Positions 1-5,110 of a stretch of DNA of 5,136 nucleotides are shown piece by piece. The stretch lies in contig DBVU01000105.1 in NCBI GenBank assembly GCA_002308195.1, forward strand, positions 1 to 5,136, in the 5' to 3' direction. Position 1 is the stretch's first letter; each line of letters begins with the position of its first letter. Below the pieces are notes generated by a model. That model was not told the DNA's origin and ran no database searches. It saw nothing but the letters and a program-made list of their open reading frames with translations. The position numbers and the translations under genes are program-made. The DNA comes from Bacteroidales bacterium UBA1256. GTDB taxonomy: Bacteria > Bacteroidota > Bacteroidia > Bacteroidales > Paludibacteraceae.

Positions 1-950
1 CGCAGGAGAAAGATCTCAACCTCTCTGTCGCGCTGCTCACTGGCCAGAAACTCACGGAGCAGTTCCCAGATGTCAAGGTCGTTTATACCCGTTCCACCGA
101 TGTCTTTATCCCACTGCAGACACGTGCGGATATTGCTAATAAAAACAACGCCGATCTCTTCATCTCTATCCATACCAATGCCTCTGAAAACAAGGCCGCA
201 TGCGGTGTAGAGACTTTTGTGTTGGGTACTGAGAAGATGGAGAAGAATCTGGACGTGGCGATGCGCGAAAATGCGGTGATGAAGCTCGAGACCGACTACA
301 AAACCACCTATCACGGTTTCGACCCGAATTCCATCGATTCCTACATCATGTTCGAGTTGCTGCAGAACAACTATATGGACCAGTCGCTTCAGTTTGCTAC
401 GCAAGTCCAGAACCAGTTCGTCGGCAAGCTTCGTCGTTACAACCGTGGCGTGCAACAGGCATCTTTCTGGGTGCTACTCAAATCCGCATGTCCGAGCATC
501 CTCTTCGAGATAGGCTTTATCAGCAATCCTGACGAAGAAGTGTTCCTCAATACCGATTCGGCGCAGAACTGCATGGCGCAGGCTCTGGTCGATGCGTTCG
601 CTATCTACACTCGCAAACAAGCGGTCAAACAGGAGACTGTCAGCACACCGAGCGAAAATCAGACTAACGACAGAGAATCGACAGAGAATCGAGACGAGAC
701 AAACACGAGAAGTGAACGAGACGTTACCGAGAGCACTACCACTTATTATGCTATCCAGATTTGTGCTTCTCGCACGCCGCTTGAACCCAATGACCCGAAG
801 CTGAAAGGACTGCAATGCGAGTCACGCAAAGTCGGCGATTGGTACAAGTATTACGCCATTGTAGACACCGACCGCAACAAGGTGGTCGAGAAGCAGAAAG
901 AGATCAAAAAGCTCTTCCCTGATTGTTGGATAACCAAATTCGAAAAATAA
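1..950 (+). CDS. N-acetylmuramoyl-L-alanine amidase (Amidase_3) with C-terminal SPOR-like domain, 5'-truncated
   Basis: This is the 3' part of a zinc-dependent peptidoglycan amidase, a family that cuts the bond between N-acetylmuramic acid and L-alanine in the periplasm, often during cell separation. The first complete codon is at position 3, and 315 residues are visible. Visible residues 1-200 are Amidase_3: a TRSTD...LQTRADIAN stretch, a zinc-ligand histidine in SIHTNA (H57), and the catalytic glutamate in FEIGFISN (E169). The first zinc ligands and any signal peptide lie before the window. Residues about 206-247 form a Thr/Glu/Arg/Ser/Asn-rich linker. Residues 248-315 (YYAIQICAS...KLFPDCWITKF) resemble a SPOR domain, a family that binds denuded glycan strands; this domain call is weaker than the amidase call. 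The frame is open to the left edge, so the GTG at 219 is an internal valine codon. The mlaD-like gene follows after 26 nt, which suggests an operon. Confidence 0.9.
   Translation, partial: QEKDLNLSVALLTGQKLTEQFPDVKVVYTRSTDVFIPLQTRADIANKNNADLFISIHTNASENKAACGVETFVLGTEKMEKNLDVAMRENAVMKLETDYKTTYHGFDPNSIDSYIMFELLQNNYMDQSLQFATQVQNQFVGKLRRYNRGVQQASFWVLLKSACPSILFEIGFISNPDEEVFLNTDSAQNCMAQALVDAFAIYTRKQAVKQETVSTPSENQTNDRESTENRDETNTRSERDVTESTTTYYAIQICASRTPLEPNDPKLKGLQCESRKVGDWYKYYAIVDTDRNKVVEKQKEIKKLFPDCWITKFEK
668..689 (+). repeat. 11-bp tandem duplication in the amidase linker
   Basis: The 11-mer CGACAGAGAAT occurs twice head to tail (668-678 and 679-689) and is followed by a related CGAGACGAGAC stretch. 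The unit is not a multiple of three, so the two copies are read in different frames within the amidase linker. The stretch is purine-rich and uses AGA/CGA arginine codons, whereas nearby coding sequence mostly uses CGT/CGC. Slippage-driven growth of a disordered linker is the simplest inference. Confidence 0.75.
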
Positions 951-976
951 TATAATACGCATATAATCAACTGTTT

Positions 977-1867
977 ATGAAGTACGCAAGAGAGATAAAA
1001 GTAGGAGTTCTGGCAGCGCTCTGCCTCTTCCTCCTTTTCTTTGGATTCAATTTTCTAAAAGGTGTTAATATTTTCTCGCCGACCAATTCCTACCACGGCC
1101 GTTTCGACAATATCCATGGCGTGGAAGAGCAGGCGGCTGTCTATATCCGCGGACTCAAAGTGGGCCAGGTAGATCGTATCCACTACGATTTCACTGCCGA
1201 TAGTGCGTTCGTACTGGATATCTCCATCAATCGCGACATCGTGTTGCCGCAAGGTACGCAAATGGCCTTGGTCGCTGATGGGCTGCTCGGTGGCATGGCT
1301 ATTGAGCTGCAATTGGGTGATGGCGAAGCTATCGACCATGGCTCTTTCCTGCCTACGGTCTTTGTTCCCGGACTTGTCGAGAGTCTCCAAGGCAATCTGT
1401 TGGCGCATATCGACGAAGCCGTTAGCGATGTTGATTCGTTGGTTCTGCAGCTCCAAAATGAACTGGCAGGCAACCATATTCAGACTACGCTCCAGAATGT
1501 CGATCGTATCTCTGGTGATCTCAATGGAGTTTCGTCCGATCTCAAGCATCTGATGAAGAACCAAGTGCCTACTATTGTTAACAATGCCGACACTGCGGTG
1601 GCCAATCTGAATACGGTCGTAGCCGATCTCAAGGAGGCCGACCTCAAGTCCACTGTCAAGCGCGTAGATAACGCGGTGGATGGAGTCAATGCGCTCATCT
1701 CTGATGTTCGTTCTGATCAGGGGACAATTGGCAAGCTTATCTATGATAAGTCGCTCTACAATCACATCGACGCAACGGTCATTTCGGCCGACTCTCTGCT
1801 CACCGATCTTAAGGCGCATCCAAAACGTTATGTACAGATTTCTGTCTTCGGAAAAAAAGAAAAATAA
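977..1867 (+). CDS. MlaD/MCE-family protein, substrate-binding subunit of a lipid transport system
   Basis: This is a 296-residue membrane-anchored MCE protein. In the Mla system, MlaD carries phospholipid between the membranes together with an MlaE permease and MlaF ATPase. Residues about 9-26 form one hydrophobic segment near the N-terminus (signal anchor). Residues about 36-115 are the MCE domain, with the typical stretch V-x-I-R-G-L-K-V-G-Q-V (55-65) and later LVADGLLGGMAIEL. Residues about 135-245 are a long, helix-prone region rich in spaced Leu/Val (QLQNEL, NLNTVVADLKEADL), likely coiled coil. The C-terminus has a GTIGKLIYD motif (249-257) and ends with HPKRYVQISVFGKK, an ending I associate with Bacteroidota homologues. 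The start ATG at 977 gives the anchor directly and has no clear ribosome binding site, as usual in this phylum. It follows the amidase gene by 26 nt and is probably cotranscribed. No permease or ATPase gene is in the window, so the symbol is left blank. Confidence 0.87.
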   Translation: MKYAREIKVGVLAALCLFLLFFGFNFLKGVNIFSPTNSYHGRFDNIHGVEEQAAVYIRGLKVGQVDRIHYDFTADSAFVLDISINRDIVLPQGTQMALVADGLLGGMAIELQLGDGEAIDHGSFLPTVFVPGLVESLQGNLLAHIDEAVSDVDSLVLQLQNELAGNHIQTTLQNVDRISGDLNGVSSDLKHLMKNQVPTIVNNADTAVANLNTVVADLKEADLKSTVKRVDNAVDGVNALISDVRSDQGTIGKLIYDKSLYNHIDATVISADSLLTDLKAHPKRYVQISVFGKKEK

Positions 1868-1938
1868 TTGTTGAAAAACGTACCCAAAACACGCATTCCT
1901 TATTTTTCAGTTTTCTAAATTCAAAAAAAAATAACAAA

Positions 1939-1981
1939 CTCGCTACACCCCTTGATTTTACGTGTAGCGAGCTTTTTTTTT
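1939..1981 (+). terminator. Rho-independent terminator after the amidase-mlaD unit
   Basis: A perfect 10-bp stem, CTCGCTACAC (1939-1948) with GTGTAGCGAG (1962-1971), encloses a 13-nt loop. One C follows, then nine T (1973-1981). It lies 72 nt past the mlaD stop codon. A run of nine A (1923-1931) just upstream could give a weaker T-tract on the opposite strand, but no minus-strand gene needs it. This is the strongest terminator in the window. Confidence 0.9.
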
Positions 1982-2040
1982 GCAAAAAAATGCACTTTGC
2001 TCTTGCAAAACTCAAAAGCCCTATAAATCAGCAAGTTACG

Positions 2041-2067
2041 TGTTGATAACTTTTGTAATCTGTTGAT
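2041..2067 (-). promoter_or_regulatory. Possible DnaA-binding site upstream of dnaA
   Basis: TGTTGATAA (2041-2049) reads TTATCAACA on the minus strand, which differs from the classic DnaA box TTATCCACA at one of nine positions. A second TGTTGAT starts at 2061, exactly 20 nt later, but its remaining bases match poorly. Autoregulation of dnaA through upstream boxes is known in other bacteria. One near-match plus a partial one in AT-rich DNA is weak evidence, so this is only a candidate. Confidence 0.25.
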
Positions 2068-2084
2068 TTTCAGTTGTTTAAGCG

Positions 2085-2109
2085 TAACTGCCTAATAATG
2101 CGGCAGTTA
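2085..2109. other. Inverted repeat upstream of the dnaA promoter
   Basis: TAACTGCC (2085-2092) and GGCAGTTA (2102-2109) form a perfect 8-bp dyad around a 9-nt AT-rich centre. Two more G-C pairs are possible beyond a bulged G (GC at 2082-2083 with GC at 2110-2111). The nearest T-tract on the plus strand is only five T, more than 8 nt away, so it is a poor terminator. It ends about 35 nt before the -33 element of dnaA, so a protein-binding site or RNA hairpin is possible. Its function is unknown. Confidence 0.4.
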
Positions 2110-2143
2110 GCAATTCCGCTTTTTGCACCATAGGAATGGCAAT

Positions 2144-2174
2144 TTTGTCAATTAAAAAAATTGTAGTACTTTTG
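2144..2174 (+). promoter_or_regulatory. dnaA promoter, Bacteroidota -33/-7 type
   Basis: TTTG (2144-2147), a 19-nt spacer and TACTTTTG (2167-2174) match the Bacteroidota primary-sigma consensus TTTG/TAnnTTTG at the expected spacing. Transcription should begin about 4-8 nt after the -7 element, near 2178-2182. That leaves a leader of only about 11-15 nt before the ATG at 2193. The promoter overlaps an in-frame ATG at 2136, which argues against that upstream start. Confidence 0.8.
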
Positions 2175-2192
2175 CAGTCCATTTCGAAAAAC

Positions 2193-3572
2193 ATGACACA
2201 AACTTTACAACAACAATGGGCTCAATGCCAGACCATCTTGGCTGACAATTTGACGAGCAGTGTGTACCAGATGTGGTTCGCACCCATTGTTCCGTTGCAG
2301 TTTGCGGATGGTGTTTTGGTGCTGCAGGTTAAATCCTCGTTCGTAGCCGAGTATATTGAGGAGAATTATATCTCCCTTCTTTCCTCGGTTATCTATCGCG
2401 TGTTCGGACAAGGTACGTGCCTCGAGTATCGCGTACTTATCGATAGCGCGAGCGGCGCGGGCACAATGTTGCCTTCGTCGGCTGCCAACGGTTCTTACCA
2501 GAATCCGGCTCAAGCTGTTCTGCCCCAAACGCCGAACACTAACCCGTTCGATTCTCAGTTGAGCAGCCTCTACACGTTCGATACATTCGTGTCGGGCGAA
2601 CCTAACAAACTGGCGCGCACTGCCGGCTTAGCTATAGCTAAGCAACCGGGATTCACCGCTTTCAATCCGCTGTTCATCTATGGTGGCAGTGGAGTGGGAA
2701 AAACCCACCTGGCCAATGCCATTGGCAACCAGATACGCGTGTATTACCCGCAAGCGCGTGTTCTTTATGTTAGTGCGAACACGTTCAAACTTCAGTTCCA
2801 AGACGCTCGAAATGCCAACCGAATCCCTGATTTCCTCAATTTCTACCAGTCTGTCGATGTGCTTATAGTAGACGACATTCAGTATTTTGCGGGACTGAAG
2901 GGAACGCAAGACACCTTCTTCCATATCTTCAACTATCTCCAACAGAGCCGCAAACAGCTGATTTTTACGTCTGATAAGGCTCCGGTTGAGTTGAAGGATG
3001 TGGATGATCGACTCCTCACTCGTTTCAAATATGGTCTGACGGCCGAGATTGCTCGTCCGGACTACCAGTTGCGTCGTGACATCTTCTTGAGCAAGATGCA
3101 TCGCGATGGTATTGAGCTGTCGGAAGAAGTAGTGGACTTCATCGCACAGAATGTGCGTGATTCCGTCCGCGACTTGGAAGGTGTCTTAGCGTCATTGGTG
3201 GCTCACTCCACTTTCACTAACGCCGAGATCGACCTGAAATTGGCAGAGAAAGTGGTGAGCCGCTTGGTTACGGTTCAGGAGAAGCAGACATCCGTATCTG
3301 ATGTGATGAAAGCGGTGTCCGAACACTTCAATATTCCGGAGAAAGCTATTGTGGCGCAGAACCGCAGTCGCGAGATTGCTCAGGCACGCCACGTCGCCAT
3401 ATATCTCAGTCGTATGCTGACCGATAGTTCGCTCAACGAGATCGGCTTGCAAATGGGCCGTCGTACTCATGCAACTATGTTGCACTCCATCACGATGATT
3501 CGCGAGCAAATGGAGTACGATGCGCCGCTGCGCCAACATATAGCTCAGATTCGTAATGTCCTAGGAAGGTAA
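2193..3572 (+). CDS. dnaA: Chromosomal replication initiator protein DnaA
   Basis: DnaA is the AAA+ ATPase that binds DnaA boxes at the origin, opens the duplex and helps load the replicative helicase. The product is 459 residues, a normal length. Residues 1-84 are domain I, with the usual tryptophans (W9, W28). Residues about 85-125 are a short, poorly ordered domain II. Residues about 126-335 are the AAA+ domain: Walker A GGSGVGKTH (164-172), Walker B VDVLIVDDIQ (221-230), sensor 1 FTSD (258-261), arginine finger in DDRLLTRF (R277), and sensor 2 in VRDLEG (R326). Residues about 364-459 are the DNA-binding domain IV. Its signature reads GRRTHATMLHS (422-432), where E. coli has GGRDHTTVLHA, so the aspartate and first threonine of the DNA-reading loop are replaced. 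The ATG at 2193 is preferred over 2136 because it starts canonical domain I and lies just after the promoter. dnaN and recF are absent here; the gene converges on mutY. Confidence 0.97.
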   Translation: MTQTLQQQWAQCQTILADNLTSSVYQMWFAPIVPLQFADGVLVLQVKSSFVAEYIEENYISLLSSVIYRVFGQGTCLEYRVLIDSASGAGTMLPSSAANGSYQNPAQAVLPQTPNTNPFDSQLSSLYTFDTFVSGEPNKLARTAGLAIAKQPGFTAFNPLFIYGGSGVGKTHLANAIGNQIRVYYPQARVLYVSANTFKLQFQDARNANRIPDFLNFYQSVDVLIVDDIQYFAGLKGTQDTFFHIFNYLQQSRKQLIFTSDKAPVELKDVDDRLLTRFKYGLTAEIARPDYQLRRDIFLSKMHRDGIELSEEVVDFIAQNVRDSVRDLEGVLASLVAHSTFTNAEIDLKLAEKVVSRLVTVQEKQTSVSDVMKAVSEHFNIPEKAIVAQNRSREIAQARHVAIYLSRMLTDSSLNEIGLQMGRRTHATMLHSITMIREQMEYDAPLRQHIAQIRNVLGR

Positions 3573-3604
3573 TTTAAGGGGTTTCTTATCCTAGCGGATT
3601 TTTT
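3561..3604 (+). terminator. Weak possible terminator at the dnaA/mutY convergence
   Basis: CTAGGA (3561-3566) and TCCTAG (3589-3594) can pair, with about three more base pairs possible beyond a bulged A (3588). The stem covers the last dnaA codons and stop and the mutY stop. Six T (3599-3604) follow on the plus strand after four other bases. The stem is short, the loop large and the T-tract displaced, so this is only a plausible site for ending dnaA transcription. No T-tract serves the minus strand. Confidence 0.3.
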
Positions 3605-4625
3605 CTAACGCCCGTAGCGTTAAGCGTGAGAGTGCATATCGATCGATATCCTCCCACGCTATTTTTATTGTATCTGCCGTCTCTGGCAGTTCTTCTACGC
3701 GATGGATATAGAAGTTGGCGTGTAGGCGCTGATGACTCAGTACGTGCGTAAAATTCAGCGCAGAAGGCTTTTTTACGGGCGCTGAGAGCTCATCACACGG
3801 AAATTCATACAGATGATACCAAATGTCTTTTTCGTTGCGCTGATGGAGTAGAGTACAGGTCTGCTCTCCTTGCTTGCACAGGTAGATATGGTAGTTCAGC
3901 CATCTCTCTCTTATTTTCGGGCGCGGCTTTCTGACGGGCAGCAATGCTGCCGTGCCATGCGCATAGCCCATGCACGCGTCTTGCAGCGGACAGTTCTCAC
4001 AGTTGTCGCCCAACGTGGGAGTGCAGTAGAGCGCACCAAACTCCATGATTGCCGAATTGTACAGCCTTGGGTTCTCTCGGTCGAAGAGGGTCTCCATCTG
4101 CTGACGAAATAGTTTCTTGCCTGCGGTGGTATCGAATGGCTCGTCTATGTCCAGCAAGCGAGCTACAACGCGATATACATTGCCGTCCATGGCCGGATAG
4201 GGCTGATTGTAAGCAAACGAAGCAATCGCGCCCGCCGTATAATCGCCTACGCCGGGCAACTGACGTATGTCCTCAAAGCGGGTGGGGAAGTGGTAGGTAT
4301 CTTGTTGTCCGCTTTCTACTTTCTGCTTTTGACTTTCTACTATCTGTTTCGCCGCTTTGTGCAGATTGCGCGCACGGCTGTAGTAGCCTAGGCCTTGCCA
4401 TTCCCGCAGCACCTCGTCTTCTGTGGCTTGTGCCAGGTCTTCTACGCGTGGCCAACGCTCTACGAAACGCATATAGTATTCCATTCCCTGTGCTACGCGA
4501 GTTTGCTGCAGAATTATTTCGCTCAGCCAGATACGGTATCCGTCCTCCGTTTCACGCCATGGTAGAACGCGTCGATTCGACTCGTACCATCTGTATAATC
4601 TGCTATGCAATAGGGAGTTGAGCAT
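3591..4625 (-). CDS. mutY: A/G-specific adenine glycosylase MutY
   Basis: MutY removes adenine mispaired with 8-oxoguanine, preventing G:C to T:A changes. The product is 344 residues, about the usual length. The N-terminal glycosylase domain has the catalytic glutamate in LSEIILQQTRV (E36), a helix-hairpin-helix LPGVGDYTAG (123-132) and the catalytic aspartate in AMDGNV (D147). The Fe-S cysteines are C201, C209, C212 and C218. The first gap is seven residues where E. coli MutY has six. Residues about 230-344 are the NUDIX-like domain that reads 8-oxoguanine, with THVLSH (293-298) at the FSH-loop position. A tandem 7-residue duplication (95-108) sits between a helix and the helix-hairpin-helix. 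The ATG at 4625 starts the usual short N-terminus. A longer reading from TTG at 4670 would begin inside the -7 promoter element and is rejected. The gene is convergent with dnaA and divergent from hup. Confidence 0.95.
   Translation of the reverse strand: MLNSLLHSRLYRWYESNRRVLPWRETEDGYRIWLSEIILQQTRVAQGMEYYMRFVERWPRVEDLAQATEDEVLREWQGLGYYSRARNLHKAAKQIVESQKQKVESGQQDTYHFPTRFEDIRQLPGVGDYTAGAIASFAYNQPYPAMDGNVYRVVARLLDIDEPFDTTAGKKLFRQQMETLFDRENPRLYNSAIMEFGALYCTPTLGDNCENCPLQDACMGYAHGTAALLPVRKPRPKIRERWLNYHIYLCKQGEQTCTLLHQRNEKDIWYHLYEFPCDELSAPVKKPSALNFTHVLSHQRLHANFYIHRVEELPETADTIKIAWEDIDRYALSRLTLRALEKIR
4302..4349 (-). repeat. In-frame 21-bp tandem duplication inside mutY
   Basis: Two segments 21 bp apart (4312-4328 and 4333-4349) match at 15 of 17 positions, and both contain CTTTCTACT on the plus strand. 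On the mutY strand they encode two adjacent 7-residue units, IVESQKQ and KVESGQQ (residues 95-108). They lie where MutY proteins usually have a shorter loop. The coding strand here is a purine-rich GAAAGTA/GAAAGC stretch. A recent in-frame duplication is the direct reading; a copy of a dispersed repeat is possible. Confidence 0.7.
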
Positions 4626-4637
4626 CTTTTCAGCAAT

Positions 4638-4672
4638 TTTTCGACCGCAAAAAACCGTTTTCGACTGCAAAA
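4638..4672. repeat. 15-nt direct repeat in the mutY leader
   Basis: TTTTCGACCGCAAAA (4638-4652) and TTTTCGACTGCAAAA (4658-4672) differ at one position and start 20 nt apart, about two helical turns. The copy farther from mutY overlaps the TTTTG half of the mutY -7 element. The nearer copy lacks the TA of a -7 element and lies in the transcribed leader. It may be a two-site operator around the start of transcription or a local duplication. Confidence 0.65.
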
Positions 4673-4698
4673 GTACAAAAAAATAACGAATTTTGAAA
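4668..4698 (-). promoter_or_regulatory. mutY promoter, Bacteroidota -33/-7 type
   Basis: Read on the minus strand, TTTC (4698-4695, one mismatch to TTTG), a 19-nt spacer and TACTTTTG (4675-4668) match the Bacteroidota consensus. Transcription should start near 4660-4664, giving a leader of about 35-40 nt to the ATG at 4625. The element GTACTTTTGCAGTC around the -7 box is identical to that of dnaA. Confidence 0.7.
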
Positions 4699-4716
4699 TT
4701 TTTTTTGCGAAAAACT

Positions 4717-4746
4717 TTTGTATTTCAATTATTTATAGTAATTTTG
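4717..4746 (+). promoter_or_regulatory. hup promoter, Bacteroidota -33/-7 type
   Basis: TTTG (4717-4720), an 18-nt spacer and TAATTTTG (4739-4746) fit the Bacteroidota consensus. Transcription should start near 4750-4754, leaving a leader of about 35-40 nt to the ATG at 4789. An in-frame ATG at 4693 lies before the -33 element and so is excluded as the start. This promoter is back to back with that of mutY, with 18 nt between the two -33 elements. Confidence 0.75.
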
Positions 4747-4788
4747 CACGCTTTTTTGATTATTCCAACACAAAATATTCATAAAATT

Positions 4789-5061
4789 ATGACTAAAGCT
4801 CAACTTATTAACGAAATTGCTATCTCGACGGGCTATGACAAAACGACCATCGGTATTGTTGTGGAGTCGATGATGAGCAGTATCAAGAAAAATGTAGCCA
4901 CTGGAGAGAATGTTTACCTCCGTGGTTTTGGTAGTTTTATTACCAAAAAACGCGCTGCTAAGGTAGCTCGCAACATCAGCCAGAACACTTCTATCAAGGT
5001 GCCTGCACACAATATCCCTGCTTTCAAACCGGCTGCAGAGTTCCTCGACGAAGTTCGATAA
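4789..5061 (+). CDS. HU-family DNA-binding protein
   Basis: This is a 90-residue HU/IHF-family nucleoid protein, exactly the usual HU length. Such proteins form dimers that bend DNA and support replication, repair and chromosome compaction. Residues 1-45 form the helical dimerisation part (MTKAQLINEI start). GFGSF is at 46-50. The beta-arm region spans about 52-75, and the C-terminal PAFKPAAEFLDEV is the typical closing strand and helix. At the arm tip the family pattern R-N-P is R61-N62-I63, so the proline that intercalates into DNA in most HU and IHF proteins is isoleucine. I recall similar arms in other Bacteroidota HU proteins, but could not check. The ATG at 4789 gives canonical HU length and follows the promoter. 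The next gene starts 49 nt downstream with no clear terminator between, so cotranscription is likely. Confidence 0.95.
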   Translation: MTKAQLINEIAISTGYDKTTIGIVVESMMSSIKKNVATGENVYLRGFGSFITKKRAAKVARNISQNTSIKVPAHNIPAFKPAAEFLDEVR

Positions 5062-5110
5062 GATAATTAGCAAAATAATATATAACGTTTTTTTTAATAA
5101 CTAACACATT

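Larger units (their letters stand above)
1868..2192. other. 325-nt intergenic region between mlaD and dnaA
   Basis: This AT-rich gap has no credible coding sequence. It holds the mlaD terminator (1939-1981), a DnaA-box-like 9-mer (2041-2049) followed 20 nt later by a partial copy (2061-2067), an unexplained inverted repeat (2085-2109), and the dnaA promoter (2144-2174). About 60 nt between the terminator and the box-like sites show nothing I recognise. I found no tRNA or known riboswitch. Confidence 0.8.

Noticed and set aside
219..221. GTG start for the amidase
   Set aside because: The same frame is open to the left edge and encodes conserved Amidase_3 sequence including the zinc-ligand histidine.
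1055..1819. 254-codon minus-strand open frame opposite mlaD
   Set aside because: It has no recognisable domain and lies entirely opposite a clear gene; it is a shadow of mlaD codon usage.
1809..2015. Minus-strand 68-codon open frame across the mlaD 3' end
   Set aside because: It crosses the strong terminator hairpin and is Phe/Lys-rich from A/T tracts, with no supporting features.
2136..2192. 19-residue N-terminal extension of DnaA from ATG 2136
   Set aside because: It overlaps a consensus promoter (2144-2174), and domain I starts normally at 2193.
1868..2192. Chromosomal origin (oriC) next to dnaA
   Set aside because: Only one near-match DnaA box and one partial copy are present, with no box cluster or clear unwinding element.
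3606..3622. Hairpin TAACGC/GCGTTA near the mutY 3' end
   Set aside because: It has a six-base-pair stem with no T-tract on the right side for either strand and lies within mutY codons; probably chance.
4049..4621. 190-codon plus-strand open frame opposite mutY
   Set aside because: The composition (scattered Cys, Arg, Trp) is that of a shadow frame, and the opposite strand encodes well-conserved MutY.
4626..4670. 15-residue N-terminal extension of MutY from TTG 4670
   Set aside because: The TTG lies in the -7 element of the mutY promoter; the ATG at 4625 gives the usual N-terminus.
4693..4788. 32-residue hydrophobic extension of HU from ATG 4693
   Set aside because: It covers the hup promoter, and HU proteins start at the residue given by the ATG at 4789. 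The hydrophobic look comes from AT-rich DNA.
5062..5110. Terminator between hup and the small basic gene
   Set aside because: There is a run of eight T (5088-5095) but no G/C-containing stem before it.
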